Source: Dichetophora obliterata (lineage: Eukaryota > Arthropoda > Insecta > Diptera > Sciomyzidae). From it: 64,000 nucleotides of DNA. This document shows, one piece after another, positions 10,651-22,300 of the stretch. The position numbers were made by a program, and so were the translations under genes. The stretch is from contig OY986438.1 in assembly GCA_963920525.1 (NCBI GenBank), positions 99,559,349 to 99,623,348 on the forward strand, read 5' to 3'. Below the pieces are notes generated by a model that was not told the DNA's origin, ran no database searches, and worked only from the letters and a program-made list of their open reading frames with translations. Position 1 is the stretch's first letter. Every line of letters starts with the position of its first letter.

Positions 10651-12524
10651 CTTTAAAATTGAGATTGGGTCAAATTACTGCAATTTTTTTAAAAGTTTTA
10701 ATTTTTTTCCTTCAAAAAGACGAAGTAACATTTTCTATGATACTTTTTTTACAAAAATCGCATTTAAAGTGCCTGAGGTTTAAAAAAAAACCCCCTATTT
10801 TGGCCGCGAAAAATTATTCTAAAAATGTATAAATTCGGATTTTAAGAAAACATTTTGAGCCAAGTCGGAGATGATAAGTGCAACAGATGTTACGCTTACA
10901 TGTGATATCCGTATAGCTTGAGTAAGGCTTAGGCAGCTAAATAGCACACTCATCTTTGGTTGAGTGATCTCAAGTCTTATTAATACGAAATAAACAAAAA
11001 CTGAGTTCTCTGGAGGGTGCGATATTTATGCCAAAAACTCCATATTGCGTTAGGTCGGTCGGCCGTTTATCGTAATTTGGTCTGGGTTGTAAAAACTTTA
11101 CGATACAAGTGTCAAAAAGGACGACCTCAAAACTTTGCAAAACTTAATGTTGCGTTGACAGATCGTGCCTCTGTTATTTTGGTGATGTCAATAAAAGCAG
11201 CTATTCAAAAAATCCCACAAAACTACCCTTTTTCCCAAATCATACAATTTTTAATGGATGTGGATTTAGTTTTAATAAATAAATGAAAAACAAATAATTA
11301 TTGTAAAAAAATCATTAAACGACCTACTTTAAAAATTTAAGATATTATTTTAATGTATGTTTAATATAAAAGAGTATTCTTGCAAAGTGGCAATATTATA
11401 ATTTGAGCAATTAGTTATTTCTATCAGGCAGGGTTTATGAACAACTCTTCAAGTCGATTGTGCATTTGCAGCATATATGTCAGCTGCAATGCTGCAATGC
11501 AATGTCATGCTGCATATGTTGTCAATAAAGGTATTTAATTTGGAGTGTGCATAATGGAGTACTTAAAGGGTAAGCTATTTACAAATAGTTGATCGATTGA
11601 TAGAATCAATAAAAAAGACACTTATAAATTGTTTTGTCATATTTCAATGCGTGTATCATGAGTAAAGCTATAAAAAGGTAAACGAGAACAATTTGAAATC
11701 AAAATTATACGTTTTTGACATAGAAATAAAACATTTTTAAAACAAAAATTTGTATTTTAATATCAAAAATGTGCATTTTTGAATCAAAAATTACCAACTT
11801 TAAAACAATATTTTCTGTTTTCAGATTGAAAATATAATGACCCATTTTTGAAATTTCAAAAATGAAAACATCGTAGTTTATTAAAAAATTTTAAACCCTA
11901 CTTTTGTTACTGTTTATTTTCGATTTAAATTTAGAATTTTTGATTATACGTTGTTTTTATTCTCGGTGAACACTGGGAAGTGCACTGAATCGTGAGTACC
12001 CCTATTTTGTTACATAGTCAAATCTGGACATAAATAACCCGCGATATAGTGAACAACTCGAAACAGTGAACAGCTCGAAGTAGTGAACGTTTTAGTAACT
12101 GACATTTCAAAGAATCAGAAGCAAAAAAGTAAAAAAAAGTTTCAAGATTTAAGCCAAGACATCCATTTTTTGAATTTTCCAATTATGAAAAAAATTCAGT
12201 CTGAACAGTCGCGAAAAGTCTGAATACAATGAACAGGCCTTGCAAAAATTAGTTGATTATATCCAGACTTGGCTGTATATGTGTAGCAGAGATGCAGTGA
12301 TTGAGCTTACTCATCGTGGTGTGAGTTCGATAGCAGCAAAGAAACTGTCTATTATTTTTTTAAAGTACCGCCTTACTGCCATATACGAAAATATCAGCTT
12401 AAACCTGGCTTCTCTTCACGCTGACCCCCTGAAAAGTGAGAGTAACTAAAGTGGAATATGCCCATTTTCAGTTCACATTTTGAATTTACATGAGAGAAGT
12501 CAAATGAACTAATTTACAAAATAT
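10651..12524. other. AT-rich intron; one arm of a long-range inverted repeat at 11029-11140
   Basis: Positions 11029-11070 (GCGTTAGGTCGGTCGGCCGTT) match in reverse 14440-14475 (GGCCGACCGACCTAACGCG), with weaker similarity for about 110 bp. The two could be ends of a decayed element spanning the TTA-flanked element at 13.3-14.3 kb. No gene is supported. Confidence 0.45.
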
Positions 12525-12975
12525 TTTTCTAATACGACCCAAACCGTTGAAATAAAACATTTTCATTGGTTTGTGGGCAGTAAAAGGGGGCGTGGAATTT
12601 TTTAGTACAGTTGCTGACAGTAACCATACAAACTAAGCCAACATTTTAGCTCAATCGACCCAGTAGTCAATTTTAATGATTTCTTAAAAAGTAGGCGTGG
12701 CTATATAGCTGAAAGAAGCCATACAATCTTAATATATTATATAATAACTTATTATAATACCAAATTTTTTCTTATACGGCAAAAATGCTTGAAATATAGC
12801 CTTTTCACTGATTTGTGGGTGGAAAAAGGGGGCGTGGAAAACAATTTTTGGTAAAGTTGCTGACAGTAACCATATAAACTGAATTTCGACTGCCAAAATT
12901 TCAGTTCAATCGGTCCAGTAGTTTTGGAGTCTGTAGGCATCACACACACAGACAGACAGACTAACAGACAAGACA
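12525..12975. repeat. Two units of a dispersed repeat family (aaaagggggcg family) plus CA/GACA run
   Basis: Two related blocks begin near 12530 and 12770. Each runs acgacccaaaccgt-like, then gatttgtggg, aaaagggggcgtgga, ttggtaaagttgctgacag, accatacaaact, and tcaatcg.cccagtag. The array ends in a CACACACAGACAGACAGAC run (12944-12962). The same family forms a longer array at 30.48-31.02 kb and a fragment at 1.24 kb. Confidence 0.75.
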
Positions 12976-13327
12976 GTATTTTGCTTTTTATGTATATAGA
13001 TATTATTTTGTATTTATATTATAATATTATTTATATTATGCTAATATATGCATCAATTTTAATAGGATATATAATTAAATTATATTTCTATCATATTAAA
13101 TTCATCAAAATCGTTATTATATTACTTTAACTACATAAAATTTTAGAAAAATTACACCAATTATAAAATCCCACGATTATTCCATGAAAATCTTTGTTAC
13201 CATCGAAATACAAAAAATACCCACATAATAACATTTCCCAACGAAAATGCAACCCATCATTGGCATGGAATGTCAAACGCACGAGCTAGTAGAAAAATTG
13301 TCTACTCACAACTTTGATCGTACTTTA

Positions 13328-14342
13328 GGGGTCGTCCATAAACTACGTTACTGGTTTTCCGGTTTTTTTTACCCACCCCTCCCCCTGCGTTACTTTTCGT
13401 AGTGCTTTTCAAAACCCCTCCCCCCCATAAAGTAACGTGGCATATGAAATTAATTAATTCGAATGATTATATATTTTGACTAGCTCTGACAATTTTTACT
13501 TGTATTAGTGACTAGTATGACTAGATACATCAAAGGAACAATTGGGAAAAAATCAATAATTAATATCATCTGTAAAAGCTATTCCATCTGCGATCCAAGA
13601 TTCGATGCTCTCAATCACTGCGATAGAAGAAGCTGGTAGCTTTGTTGAGGATTCTTCAAAATATAATTTTTCATCGGGTTCTATGTCGACCCATTCAGGT
13701 GAATCTTCATTTCTAACGCAAAGAAATTCACCTGGTCTTTGACGGAGTGCCCTTAAAGACTGCACCCGAGCTGCACCAAGTTCTGTGTTTTTGTGTAAAT
13801 GCTTTCTAAAAATTGATTTATTTAAATAGTATTTTTTATTCCGATTTATTGTAAACGATATAATACAAACTTATGGCAATTCATAGAAGTTTTAAAAACG
13901 AAATACAAGCCGCAGGTAGGACACGACCTTGAACCGATTTCTTCTTTCTGAGAAGGACAGTACATGTCATACGGTATCTCCTTTGATCAAGAACATTTAG
14001 GCCTTAACGTCAAAGCCTGTCGCAAAAGCAAAGACCCAAATTTTTCAGACGTGTGCTGAGATGGTGAAGGAATACCAAAAGGTGTCTGTGTCGAGGGAAA
14101 AGGTGGTGGAAGAAATCGTTGAAACAAAAGTTAACCATCAATATAGACGATCAAACATAAACATGTAAGGTTAAAAATTTTTGAAATGATTGTGTTATTA
14201 ATTAGAGGTTTTTCATCGATTTTTTTAATTTTTGGTAACGTTACAATATCTAAACACCTCCCCCCTACCGTTACTTATCGTAGTGCATTTCAAAACCCCA
14301 CCCCCCCCCCCTAAATTGGTAACGTAGTTTATGGACGACCCC
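13328..14342. mobile_element. TTA-flanked TIR element (PIF/Harbinger-like)
   Basis: A 24-bp inverted terminal repeat, starting GGGGTCGTCCATAAACTACG, lies at 13328-13351 and 14319-14342. It is flanked by the 3-bp duplication TTA (13325-13327 and 14343-14345). TWA 3-bp duplications are the hallmark of PIF/Harbinger elements. Inside each end is a C-rich subterminal block containing cgttactt.tcgtagtgc.tttcaaaaccc. The two blocks are in direct, not inverted, orientation (13388-13420 and 14269-14300). The 1015-bp element carries a decayed two-exon gene on the minus strand. Confidence 0.82.
13553..14085 (-). pseudogene. Decayed two-exon C2H2 zinc-finger gene inside the TTA-flanked element
   Basis: Exon A, 14085-13871, reads TPFGIPSPSQHTSEKFGS, then a TGA stop (within CS-stop-SKE), then YDMYCPSQ and SCPTCGLYFVFKTSMNCH. 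A 65-bp intron (13806-13870, GTTTGT...TTTTAG) joins in phase to exon B, 13805-13553. That exon begins KHLHKNTELGAARVQSLR and ends TDDINY plus stop. The splice rebuilds a C2H2 finger with spacing C-x2-C-x12-H-x4-H. The upstream acceptor near 14086 has a pyrimidine-rich tract. One stop is present, so the copy is probably dead. It could be an accessory DNA-binding gene of the transposon or a captured host fragment; I do not recognise a specific orthologue. Confidence 0.55.
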
Positions 14343-14479
14343 TTACCACTGCTTTGAAATTTTACGGGATGAGGTCGAAGCAAAGTCTGAGGTCGAATTT
14401 AGTGTTACTTCATAAGAACTCGTTGTTTCTAGTTTAGATGTCAAAGGCCGACCGACCTAACGCGCTATTGAGTTTTGGG

Positions 14480-17145
14480 CAGTGTTGCCATATTTTTGTG
14501 AGTAAAAATGTCATTGGTCGATTCAAAATACGTTAAAATATGTCCATTTCAAATATTTTCGAAAAACATAAAAAAATGAACATTTTTATAAACATTTAGT
14601 AATGCATAGTAATAAAAAAACCATGTATATTATGGGAAACTGTATGACCGATTCGATCTTTAAAAAAGTTTCAGCCTAAATTCTTAAAAATTCCGAGAGA
14701 GGAACACAAATGTTTTTAAAAAAATTGTAATGGAATTGAGAGGTCGGACTAGTCGCAACATAATCACAAAATGTTCCTCTCTAGGAATTTCTAAGAATTT
14801 AGGCTGAAACTATTTGGCGGTCACACCGACTAATAGAATTTCATATGAGGCAATACCAAACAACAATAAGTTCAACTTATTTAGTAACTTGCACTTTGTA
14901 CTCTTCATTCGAATTGAATAATGAATGGTTTAATTGGACTTATATGGGACCTGAATACGTTTAAATCATTATTTTTTGACGTAGAATTACGTCGTACAGC
15001 GCTGTTGTATGGAGGTTATTTTTACAAATTTTTTCAAGAACATGTAAGATTTTTAGTGTACACTTTGGGGTATACCTACACCCTTTAATAATCATCGTAC
15101 AAAAATAAAACACATGCCAAAATATCAGTTATAAGGTGAATGAAGCGACATATATCTTTGAATTTTATCAATTCTTCAATAAATTCACAAAATAGCAATA
15201 TAAATAGAAAATTTCTTAATTTTTTTCAAGTTTTTTTAAATGATTATTTTTAGTGGAGAAGTTAAAAATATTTATAATAACTTTAATTGTAAACACACCT
15301 AGATTTTATTTTAAGCTATTGAATAGATTTTCAACTGATCAAAATTGAAATGAAATTAATTTTGGTCTTTTTGCAATATACATGGTGTTGCACGCGCAAC
15401 GACGATATAATGTTAGCATATTTAATTTCATACTCAAATTTATTTTATATAAACAGGAGTAAGAATATTTCTTGATTTCCAGTTGAAAAAAGCGTGAACA
15501 AAAATGTTTCATTACCAGTTTTCGATTTCTTATTAAATTTTTGTGTAAATTTTAAAAATTAAAAAATTTTCCGACCATCAGTTTAGAAATCTTTTTTCAA
15601 CTGTAAGAAATCATTCCAGTATCACTTTGATATTGAATGTATCAATTCATAGTTTTAGCTGTGAAATTGTAAAAGATTATTTGTCAGTATAACAGTTTCA
15701 TAGCTATTAGCCGATAGGTGGAGCTAAATACCTCACATACTTTTAGACATTTAGACATTTTAGACAATTAAGAAGAGAAAAAGCAACGTTACAACAACAA
15801 TTATATGCAAACTTTAACTCGCCATAACTTAAAAAATATAAATTTTTAAGAAATAAAAAGTTTGCATATCTACAGGTCTAAACCTACAAAACCATACTAA
15901 ATTTATTTAGATTGGACTTGTACTTAAAAAGCCTTACGCCGGACAAAATTTGCATTTGCATTACATATATAAGATTGTAAAGGACTCTTTATTTTAAAAG
16001 ACCTTAAATTAATGCTGGTTTTCTTCAGTCTTAAGTATTTCTATGTTATTACTTTCTACTGGTTTTAGACTTCGCAAACATTATACAAAAAACAAAGTTG
16101 AAGGCCACCGAAAGGTAATAATGAATAAAAACTGTGGAAATTTTGAAAATAAATAAATTTTTCGATTTTCAAAATTCAGAGTACTTATACATACTTCTAC
16201 TATATGTCAAAAAATTTCATTCTTCCTTCTTCAGAATTTTCAAAGGTATGACATTTTTTATGTAAAATAAATGATACCACTGCGCGCTTTCTTGCACCTT
16301 TTTTTCCCTGTATTTGATAATTTCATCGTTCTTCAGCAATATTGTTCTTATTATTCTGACCAACAACTTTGCTGAACAAATAAACATGAAAAAACGTTTG
16401 AAATTGTATTAAAAACTTTTAGAAGCCACAAATTTCTGGCCCGCTTTCAACACTTCAAAGAAATTAAAATTACTCATACGCTATGACGATTTAATTTTTT
16501 CGATGAAACTTATGCTGACTTTAAGCTAGACTTTTTGTAAGACTTTTTACTCGTTCCATTTGTTCAGCAAAGTTCAGTACAAAAATAATTTAATTTTCTG
16601 CATCCCATGAACTAATATTCATTTAAATTGGTTAAATATTAAACAAAATGCCAAATTTGAAGCATCTACACCATTATAAAACTCATACAAAAATATGGTC
16701 ACTTATTGTTTACTTTAGCCAACAAGAAATTAAATTTTTATATTTGTATGAGATTTCAAAAAATTTCAAATGGTAAGAAGCCAATAAATCAGATAATTTG
16801 CGACCGATTTAAACGATAAATAGTTTTCATGATTAATATAAGCATAAGGTATATTTTATATAATTTTTTACCTATTTTAATTTTTTACACCAAAAATTTA
16901 TTGAAGAAAATAGAAATTAAAAGCTAAGAACAAAGAAAAATTTGCAATGTCAATATGTGTAAATAGAGTTGCAGAACATGAAAATATGAGCGCAACTTTA
17001 AGAGTATTTCCACAAAGTTTTTTGTTATATTAGAAACAATTTTTCGTGTGTAAAATACGTAATTTTAGCCTTAAAATACGTCAAACATCATTTGGGTTCA
17101 AAATACGTCACAAAGTCGTATTTAACGTTATTCTGGCAACGCTGT
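14480..17145. mobile_element. Possible large non-coding TIR element (CAGTGTTGCCA ends)
   Basis: CAGTGTTGCCA at 14480-14490 is matched in inverse by TGGCAACGCTG at 17135-17145, with AAAATACGT motifs repeated near both ends. The 8 bp outside (GTTTTGGG and TGTTTGGG) are similar but not identical, consistent with a decayed 8-bp target duplication (hAT or P type). The 2.67-kb interior is AT-rich and non-coding. It includes a clean inverted repeat at 14668-14705 / 14775-14812. Confidence is limited by the short TIR. Confidence 0.45.
14668..14812. repeat. Inverted repeat (38-bp arms)
   Basis: TTTCAGCCTAAATTCTTA...GAGAGGAAC at 14668-14705 pairs with its near-perfect reverse complement at 14775-14812. 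The inner segment includes GAGAGGTCGGACTAGTCGC. It resembles the GACCTCTCAATGT block of the fold-back element at 7.5 kb. Confidence 0.6.
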
Positions 17146-18497
17146 GTTTGGGCATTATTCTAAGTGAACGCCTAACGTCAAAGAAAAACATGAGTTGAGT
17201 GGATTTGAGTTAGTTTTGTTAATATGCTTAGCATATTATTTATACGCAGTCTTAAGCACTGATTATAATAGACGGAACGGAACGCAGTTAAGTGTCATCG
17301 TGGCGGGACGAAAAGTTTTCAAAGGGAGTGGCGATTATAATAGCATTGGAAGAGGAGTTAATGTTTTTCTAATATATATTTTATTACAAAACAAATTCCA
17401 TCAATTGTTCTTTTCTGATTATTTTAAAACATGAATTCAGTTAAAATTTATCAAAAATACGGAAATTTTGTAAGCTCGGATTGTGGAAATCTTAACCAAA
17501 TTAAATGCTGGGCGCAATAATTTGATCAAGCATATTGGTCAAAATTTGCAGATATTGCTGTTTTAGAAATAGATGAATAGTATGCTGATATCTACTGTAC
17601 ATCGTCAAAGCAGCTTGAAAAAGACAACAAATTTCTTGGTATTTTGGCGAACTTTAAAGGAAGTGGGAGCTTAGTTCTCTTCATTGTTTATTCATGAATG
17701 ATTCTGATCACTGGGTAAAAACAAAGTACGTAAAATGAGTTGTGAAATTGTGTTAGCCAAAAGTTTTACTCAATTTAATGTTTTTTTAACTTTGATGAAC
17801 GTTTTCAATAATAATAATAATAAAAAAAAATTTAAAAAAAGACATCGATTTTTATATGGTCGAGTTTCGACCGCAGGCGATAATAGTTAATATGAATATA
17901 TACTTTTAACGCTCATATTTCGGATCATCGATTTATCGAACATAAAATAGTTAGTAAAAAATGTAAGACAACTTTTGGTGTTCACGTATTAATATATAAG
18001 ATTATAGCTTTTGTCATATCACATCTTATTAAACGATAAAGCATTTTAACCGCCAAAATCAAACCACCAGATTGACTTTTTCCGAAAAACTGTAAAAAAT
18101 ATTGAAGAATATTAAATTAAATATTAAAACAAAATAATTTTTTGTGACGCAATGCACGACCGATCCCCCTCCCTAACCTAGTTCACTTTTTGTCAGATAT
18201 GTTGACCCCCATCCCAATACCACATTTCGTCATATATGCCCAACCCCCTCTAACCTGTATGTGTGACGTATTTTGTGGACAACACTTACATAAGTAACGA
18301 ATTTGCTTTCAAAAGTTGTGTACCAAGAAACGAAAAATAATTTTGGAGAAAGTGAGAGAAAAAACAGCCACAAAATATACAGGCAAGCAAACTGTTCTCA
18401 TGAACGAAATTGCAGGGTGTACCGATAAGAGTGCATGATTAACATTTTTTAAAAATTTTCCTGCAATTTTACAGTTTCAAAATTGTATTAATATTTA
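17146..18497. other. Intronic; C-rich MITE-like relic at 18141-18300
   Basis: Most of the stretch shows nothing. At 18141-18300 a C-rich block (gacgcaatgcacgaccgatccccctccc ... caaccccctctaacc ... gtgacgtattttgtggac) resembles the ends and C-rich subterminal regions of the TTA-flanked element at 13.3 kb, suggesting an old relative without clear borders. An 80-codon frame at 17195 has no recognisable features and I do not call it. Confidence 0.4.
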
Positions 18498-18787
18498 ATT
18501 AAAGTTTTTTCCTAAATGACCTCTATATTTATTATGTTGACTTTATATGATTTAAATACAAATTCTAAATGTTTGGTAGTTTAAATCATACTTGATTTTA
18601 AACACAAATTCTAGTTGTTTGATAGTTTAAAGTCGTTTATTCAGCTTAAGGTCAAAGTTAGAACAATTAATTGTTCGAACGAATCTTTCCAAAGAAACAA
18701 CAACAACAACAACAACAACAAAGTTTTTCAATATGAAAAGGAAAAAATCTCTAGCTGATCTTATTGCAATTTCGGCCCGGCAAAGGC
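18498..18787. repeat. Direct repeat copy 1, with (CAA)n tract
   Basis: The segment from ATTAAAGTTTTTTCCTAAAT to CCCGGCAAAGGC is repeated in the same orientation at 19079-19332 with about 90% visual identity. Copy 1 includes an expanded CAA microsatellite (18700-18721) and a 20-30 bp insertion absent from copy 2. Confidence 0.85.
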
Positions 18788-19078
18788 TTCATCAGAAATC
18801 TTTGTGATACCCGTGCAAGCGCGCACTAACGCACTGCACCGCCGGGGCGATGAGATTTGAAGTGTCAATTTCTCAGTTTTTCTCAATTTCATAATTTCAC
18901 ATTTGTTGTTGTATTTTTGCTTTACTTTAGTCTTTAGTTTACTTTACTTTATGTTATTATATGGAGTCCAACAGCCTGCTGGAAGTCTCCACTAACAAAG
19001 CATGTTTATTGAAGTTGTTTTCAGATTTTTGCTGATTTTGTTTTCAGCTGTTTCCGTTTGGTCGAGCTCTACCCTTTG

Positions 19079-19332
19079 ATTAAAGTTTTTTCCTAAATGA
19101 CCTCTATATTTATTATGTTGACTTTATATGATTTAAATACAAATTCTAAATATTTGATAATTTAAATCATACTTGATTTTAAATACAAATTCTAGTTGTT
19201 TGATAGTTTAAAATCGTTTATTGAGCTTAAGGTCAAATATTTCCAAAGAAACAACAGCAACAACAAAGTTTTGCAATATGGAAAGGAAAAAATCTCTAGC
19301 TGATCTTATTGCAATTTCGGCCCGGCAAAGGC
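19079..19332. repeat. Direct repeat copy 2, followed by inverted fragment to 19385
   Basis: This second copy lies 581 bp after copy 1. Directly after it, 19331-19385 is an inverted copy of its own beginning (GAATTTAGAATTTGTATTTA is the reverse of the ATTCTAAAT-type block), so the locus could fold back. It is a non-coding transposon relic of unknown class. Confidence 0.75.
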
Positions 19333-19385
19333 CGAATTTAGAATTTGTATTTAAATCATGTAAAATCAACATAATTAATATTTAT

Positions 19386-22300
19386 TATACAACATAATAA
19401 TATTGTACATGTCTTCTTTATAATGAAATACAGATATCAACATTGGCTCAATAAATTTGCGTTATAATTTTAAATTAAATCTTGCATTTTTATTAAGGCA
19501 CCCTTAATTTTGTTCTGTCTTAGCAACGCTGGTTGAATGCATCCAAAAAGAAAGGAAAGCAAAAGCAACAATAATGGCACAACTCTGTTTTTTTACTCTC
19601 ACATTCTACTCTCCCTCAGCAACGATGTCCAATTGAGCGAAAGTGTGGCTTTGTTTTTTGCTTCTTTTTTTACATGGGAAACATTTTTTTATATCTAATT
19701 TTTATCTAAATGAAAAAACATTTCAATAAAAATTATATTGTGAACTTGCTATGAACAGAGCTTTCAAATGAGTTGCCTAAAAATTGTTTCCGTATTAATT
19801 TCCGAATTCTTTTTTAATCAATAAATCTACAAAGTTCTACAATTAAAAGTTAAATTTGAACAAGATCATTTAAAGTGTGCCGCCCACTACAGAAATTTAG
19901 TCTCTATATTAATTTTATCGTATGCCAATTATTTTTTAGTTTTCTAGAAAAACTGTGTAGTTTTATTTGCTTTGGCTACCATAATTTGTGGCAAACAATT
20001 ATGAACACGTGCTACAGGAATCCTATCTAGCTACAGGCTAAAAAAGTAAGAAAACTGTTGTTGCTAAGCAAAAGTGGAATCTGACAACACTTGTTGTTGA
20101 CATTCCAACCAACTGTTTCAAAACTAGCTTCTAGCTTCTAACAAGCTACTACCACAAGTTATGAACTTTCTGCAAAGTGTGTTAAACTTTCTCATTATTT
20201 AAATGGCGACGTGTTTGACACCTGTCAAATTATGTGCGACATTTTCTGCCGAAATTCAAAAGCTGAAAGCAAAAAAGTTGTCACGACTACAAGAAAAGTT
20301 ACATAAACATTATACTAAAGTCAAAGTGGTGGTTAGAAAATTCGAGATATAATTGGAGTGCAGAAGAGGTAACAGGTTGTGGTTTATTTGTTATGGAAAT
20401 ATTTATGTATACTTTTTAGCTTAATAATTAATAATTTGTTTGACTATAGAAAAAATGCCACAATTTTTGTGCCTTGAAAAAATGAAAAGAGCGTCAAATA
20501 AAGAAACTCACAATGCATTCCACAAAAGCACACAAAAGCACACATAAACACTCACATTCAAGACCAAAACAATTCAGAAGCTTAAATGCAAAATTGAATT
20601 AAATATTTATTAGTAGAAAATAACGAAAAAATTCTTGATAGTTTAAAAAAACTTTAGTCAATCACTAAAAAATGCTTTTTGTTAGAACTTTTTTGCTATA
20701 AACTTAATGGTAAGTATTTCAATAATATATACATAATTATATAATACAATTTGAAAAAACGGAACTATTTGCTGTATTTAAAATACTTTTACATTTATAT
20801 AGAATATGCGTGTTTTTTAAGTAAAAGGTCAGTCACTAAAACTACAAAAAACTCATACAAATGCACATTATCAAAATGGTTTCTTTGTGGTTATATTTAT
20901 GTTTGCACCACTGTGTTTCGTGTTTTCAACTAATTAAATTAACTTCAATGCAGCTACAGCTACTTTTATTTTTATTTTTTTATACATACCAAAATGTAGG
21001 TAGTTAATAACTATTTATTTTTACTGAATGGAAATGGAACAAAAGCAAACAATTTTAATTGTACGAGTGTTATTTTTTAATTAAAACATTATTACATTAA
21101 ATAACATGACATGACATGACATTACATTACAGTTAAGTACAATATAAAATGCGGTTAGGAGTGTCATAATTATACGCATATTTATCATTCACTATAATAT
21201 TAGTCATAGCAAAACTCGTGCCAGCTGGGTTTGTTATTGTTATTGTTTATTCTTTTTTTTTTGCAGTTACAAAGATAAATGTAATAAATTAATTTAAAAC
21301 TAGTATTGTTTTTAAGGTTTAACAAATAAACTGTGTAGCTACAAATAAAATTAACGCAAGTTTAGTAACTAAAGTTGAACTTAAGATAGAAATTATTTGT
21401 GAATACGTGCGTAACGAGTGTCGTATGTTTAAAATAATTCACGCGAATTGTGAATAAGGAGGAACGAGAGCAGTTTTTACAGTGCTCCCAAGTTTATTTA
21501 AAAAAATTACTAGTTACATAAACACTTCTATTAGCTGTTATGTCTTAATGTGTTGAGAATAAATTTACAAATTTTTTAAAATCAACTCATGTGAACAATA
21601 ACACAGGCCTACAAAAAAAAATTGCAAAAAAACAGCAAAAAGAAACAACAAAAAATAGTAATTTTCGATTTATTTTCTAAGATATCCTAACCAAAAGAAG
21701 TGCAAAACAACAAGTCAAGGCCATCTTAAGTCACAAAATCTGATATGCAAACAAATCCCTAACATTCCTCAAAAATGATCTCTCTTACTCATTTTTATAT
21801 ACCTTCTAGCAAATTTCGCGTTTTTTAAAAGAAAATAAAAACAAATTTCATTGCAATTTCAAAAAAACGGGAAACGCTGGTCGGTATATCAGCTAACCAA
21901 TAATAAACTAACAAAAAATTTTAATTTATGTTTTTAATGATTAACAAGATATTGATATATTTCAAGGTAGACTTTAAAGAAAAAGATTAAGGAAAATTCG
22001 AGGATTCTATGTAATTATTGAAACTTTTTAATTCTTGTCATTTTGTGTTGATTTGAAAAATTTGTGAAATTATTCCAAATAAGTAGATTTTAAGCACCGA
22101 AAGTACGCTTGGATCAATGCAGAGACTTACTAAGAGACAGGCTTATTAAAAGAGAGTTAAGGGCTTAAATAGAATAATATTTTTTAAAAGTAATATCTAT
22201 AAAAATTGTTAGATTTTCAAGAGTCTCGGTTCAATGAATAGTGAGGTAGCGTCAAGCATTAATAAGCAGTTAGCTTTTTAATACACGATTGTTGCTGATA

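Noticed and set aside
17195..17434. 79-codon frame beginning MSGFELVLLICLAYY
   Set aside because: It has a hydrophobic N-terminus but no known domain, sits beside transposon-like sequence, and no supporting splice sites were found.
21104..21130. Pentamer/hexamer run (ACATG)n ATTAC as possible CRISPR-like or regulatory repeat
   Set aside because: Simple microsatellite; units have no spacers.
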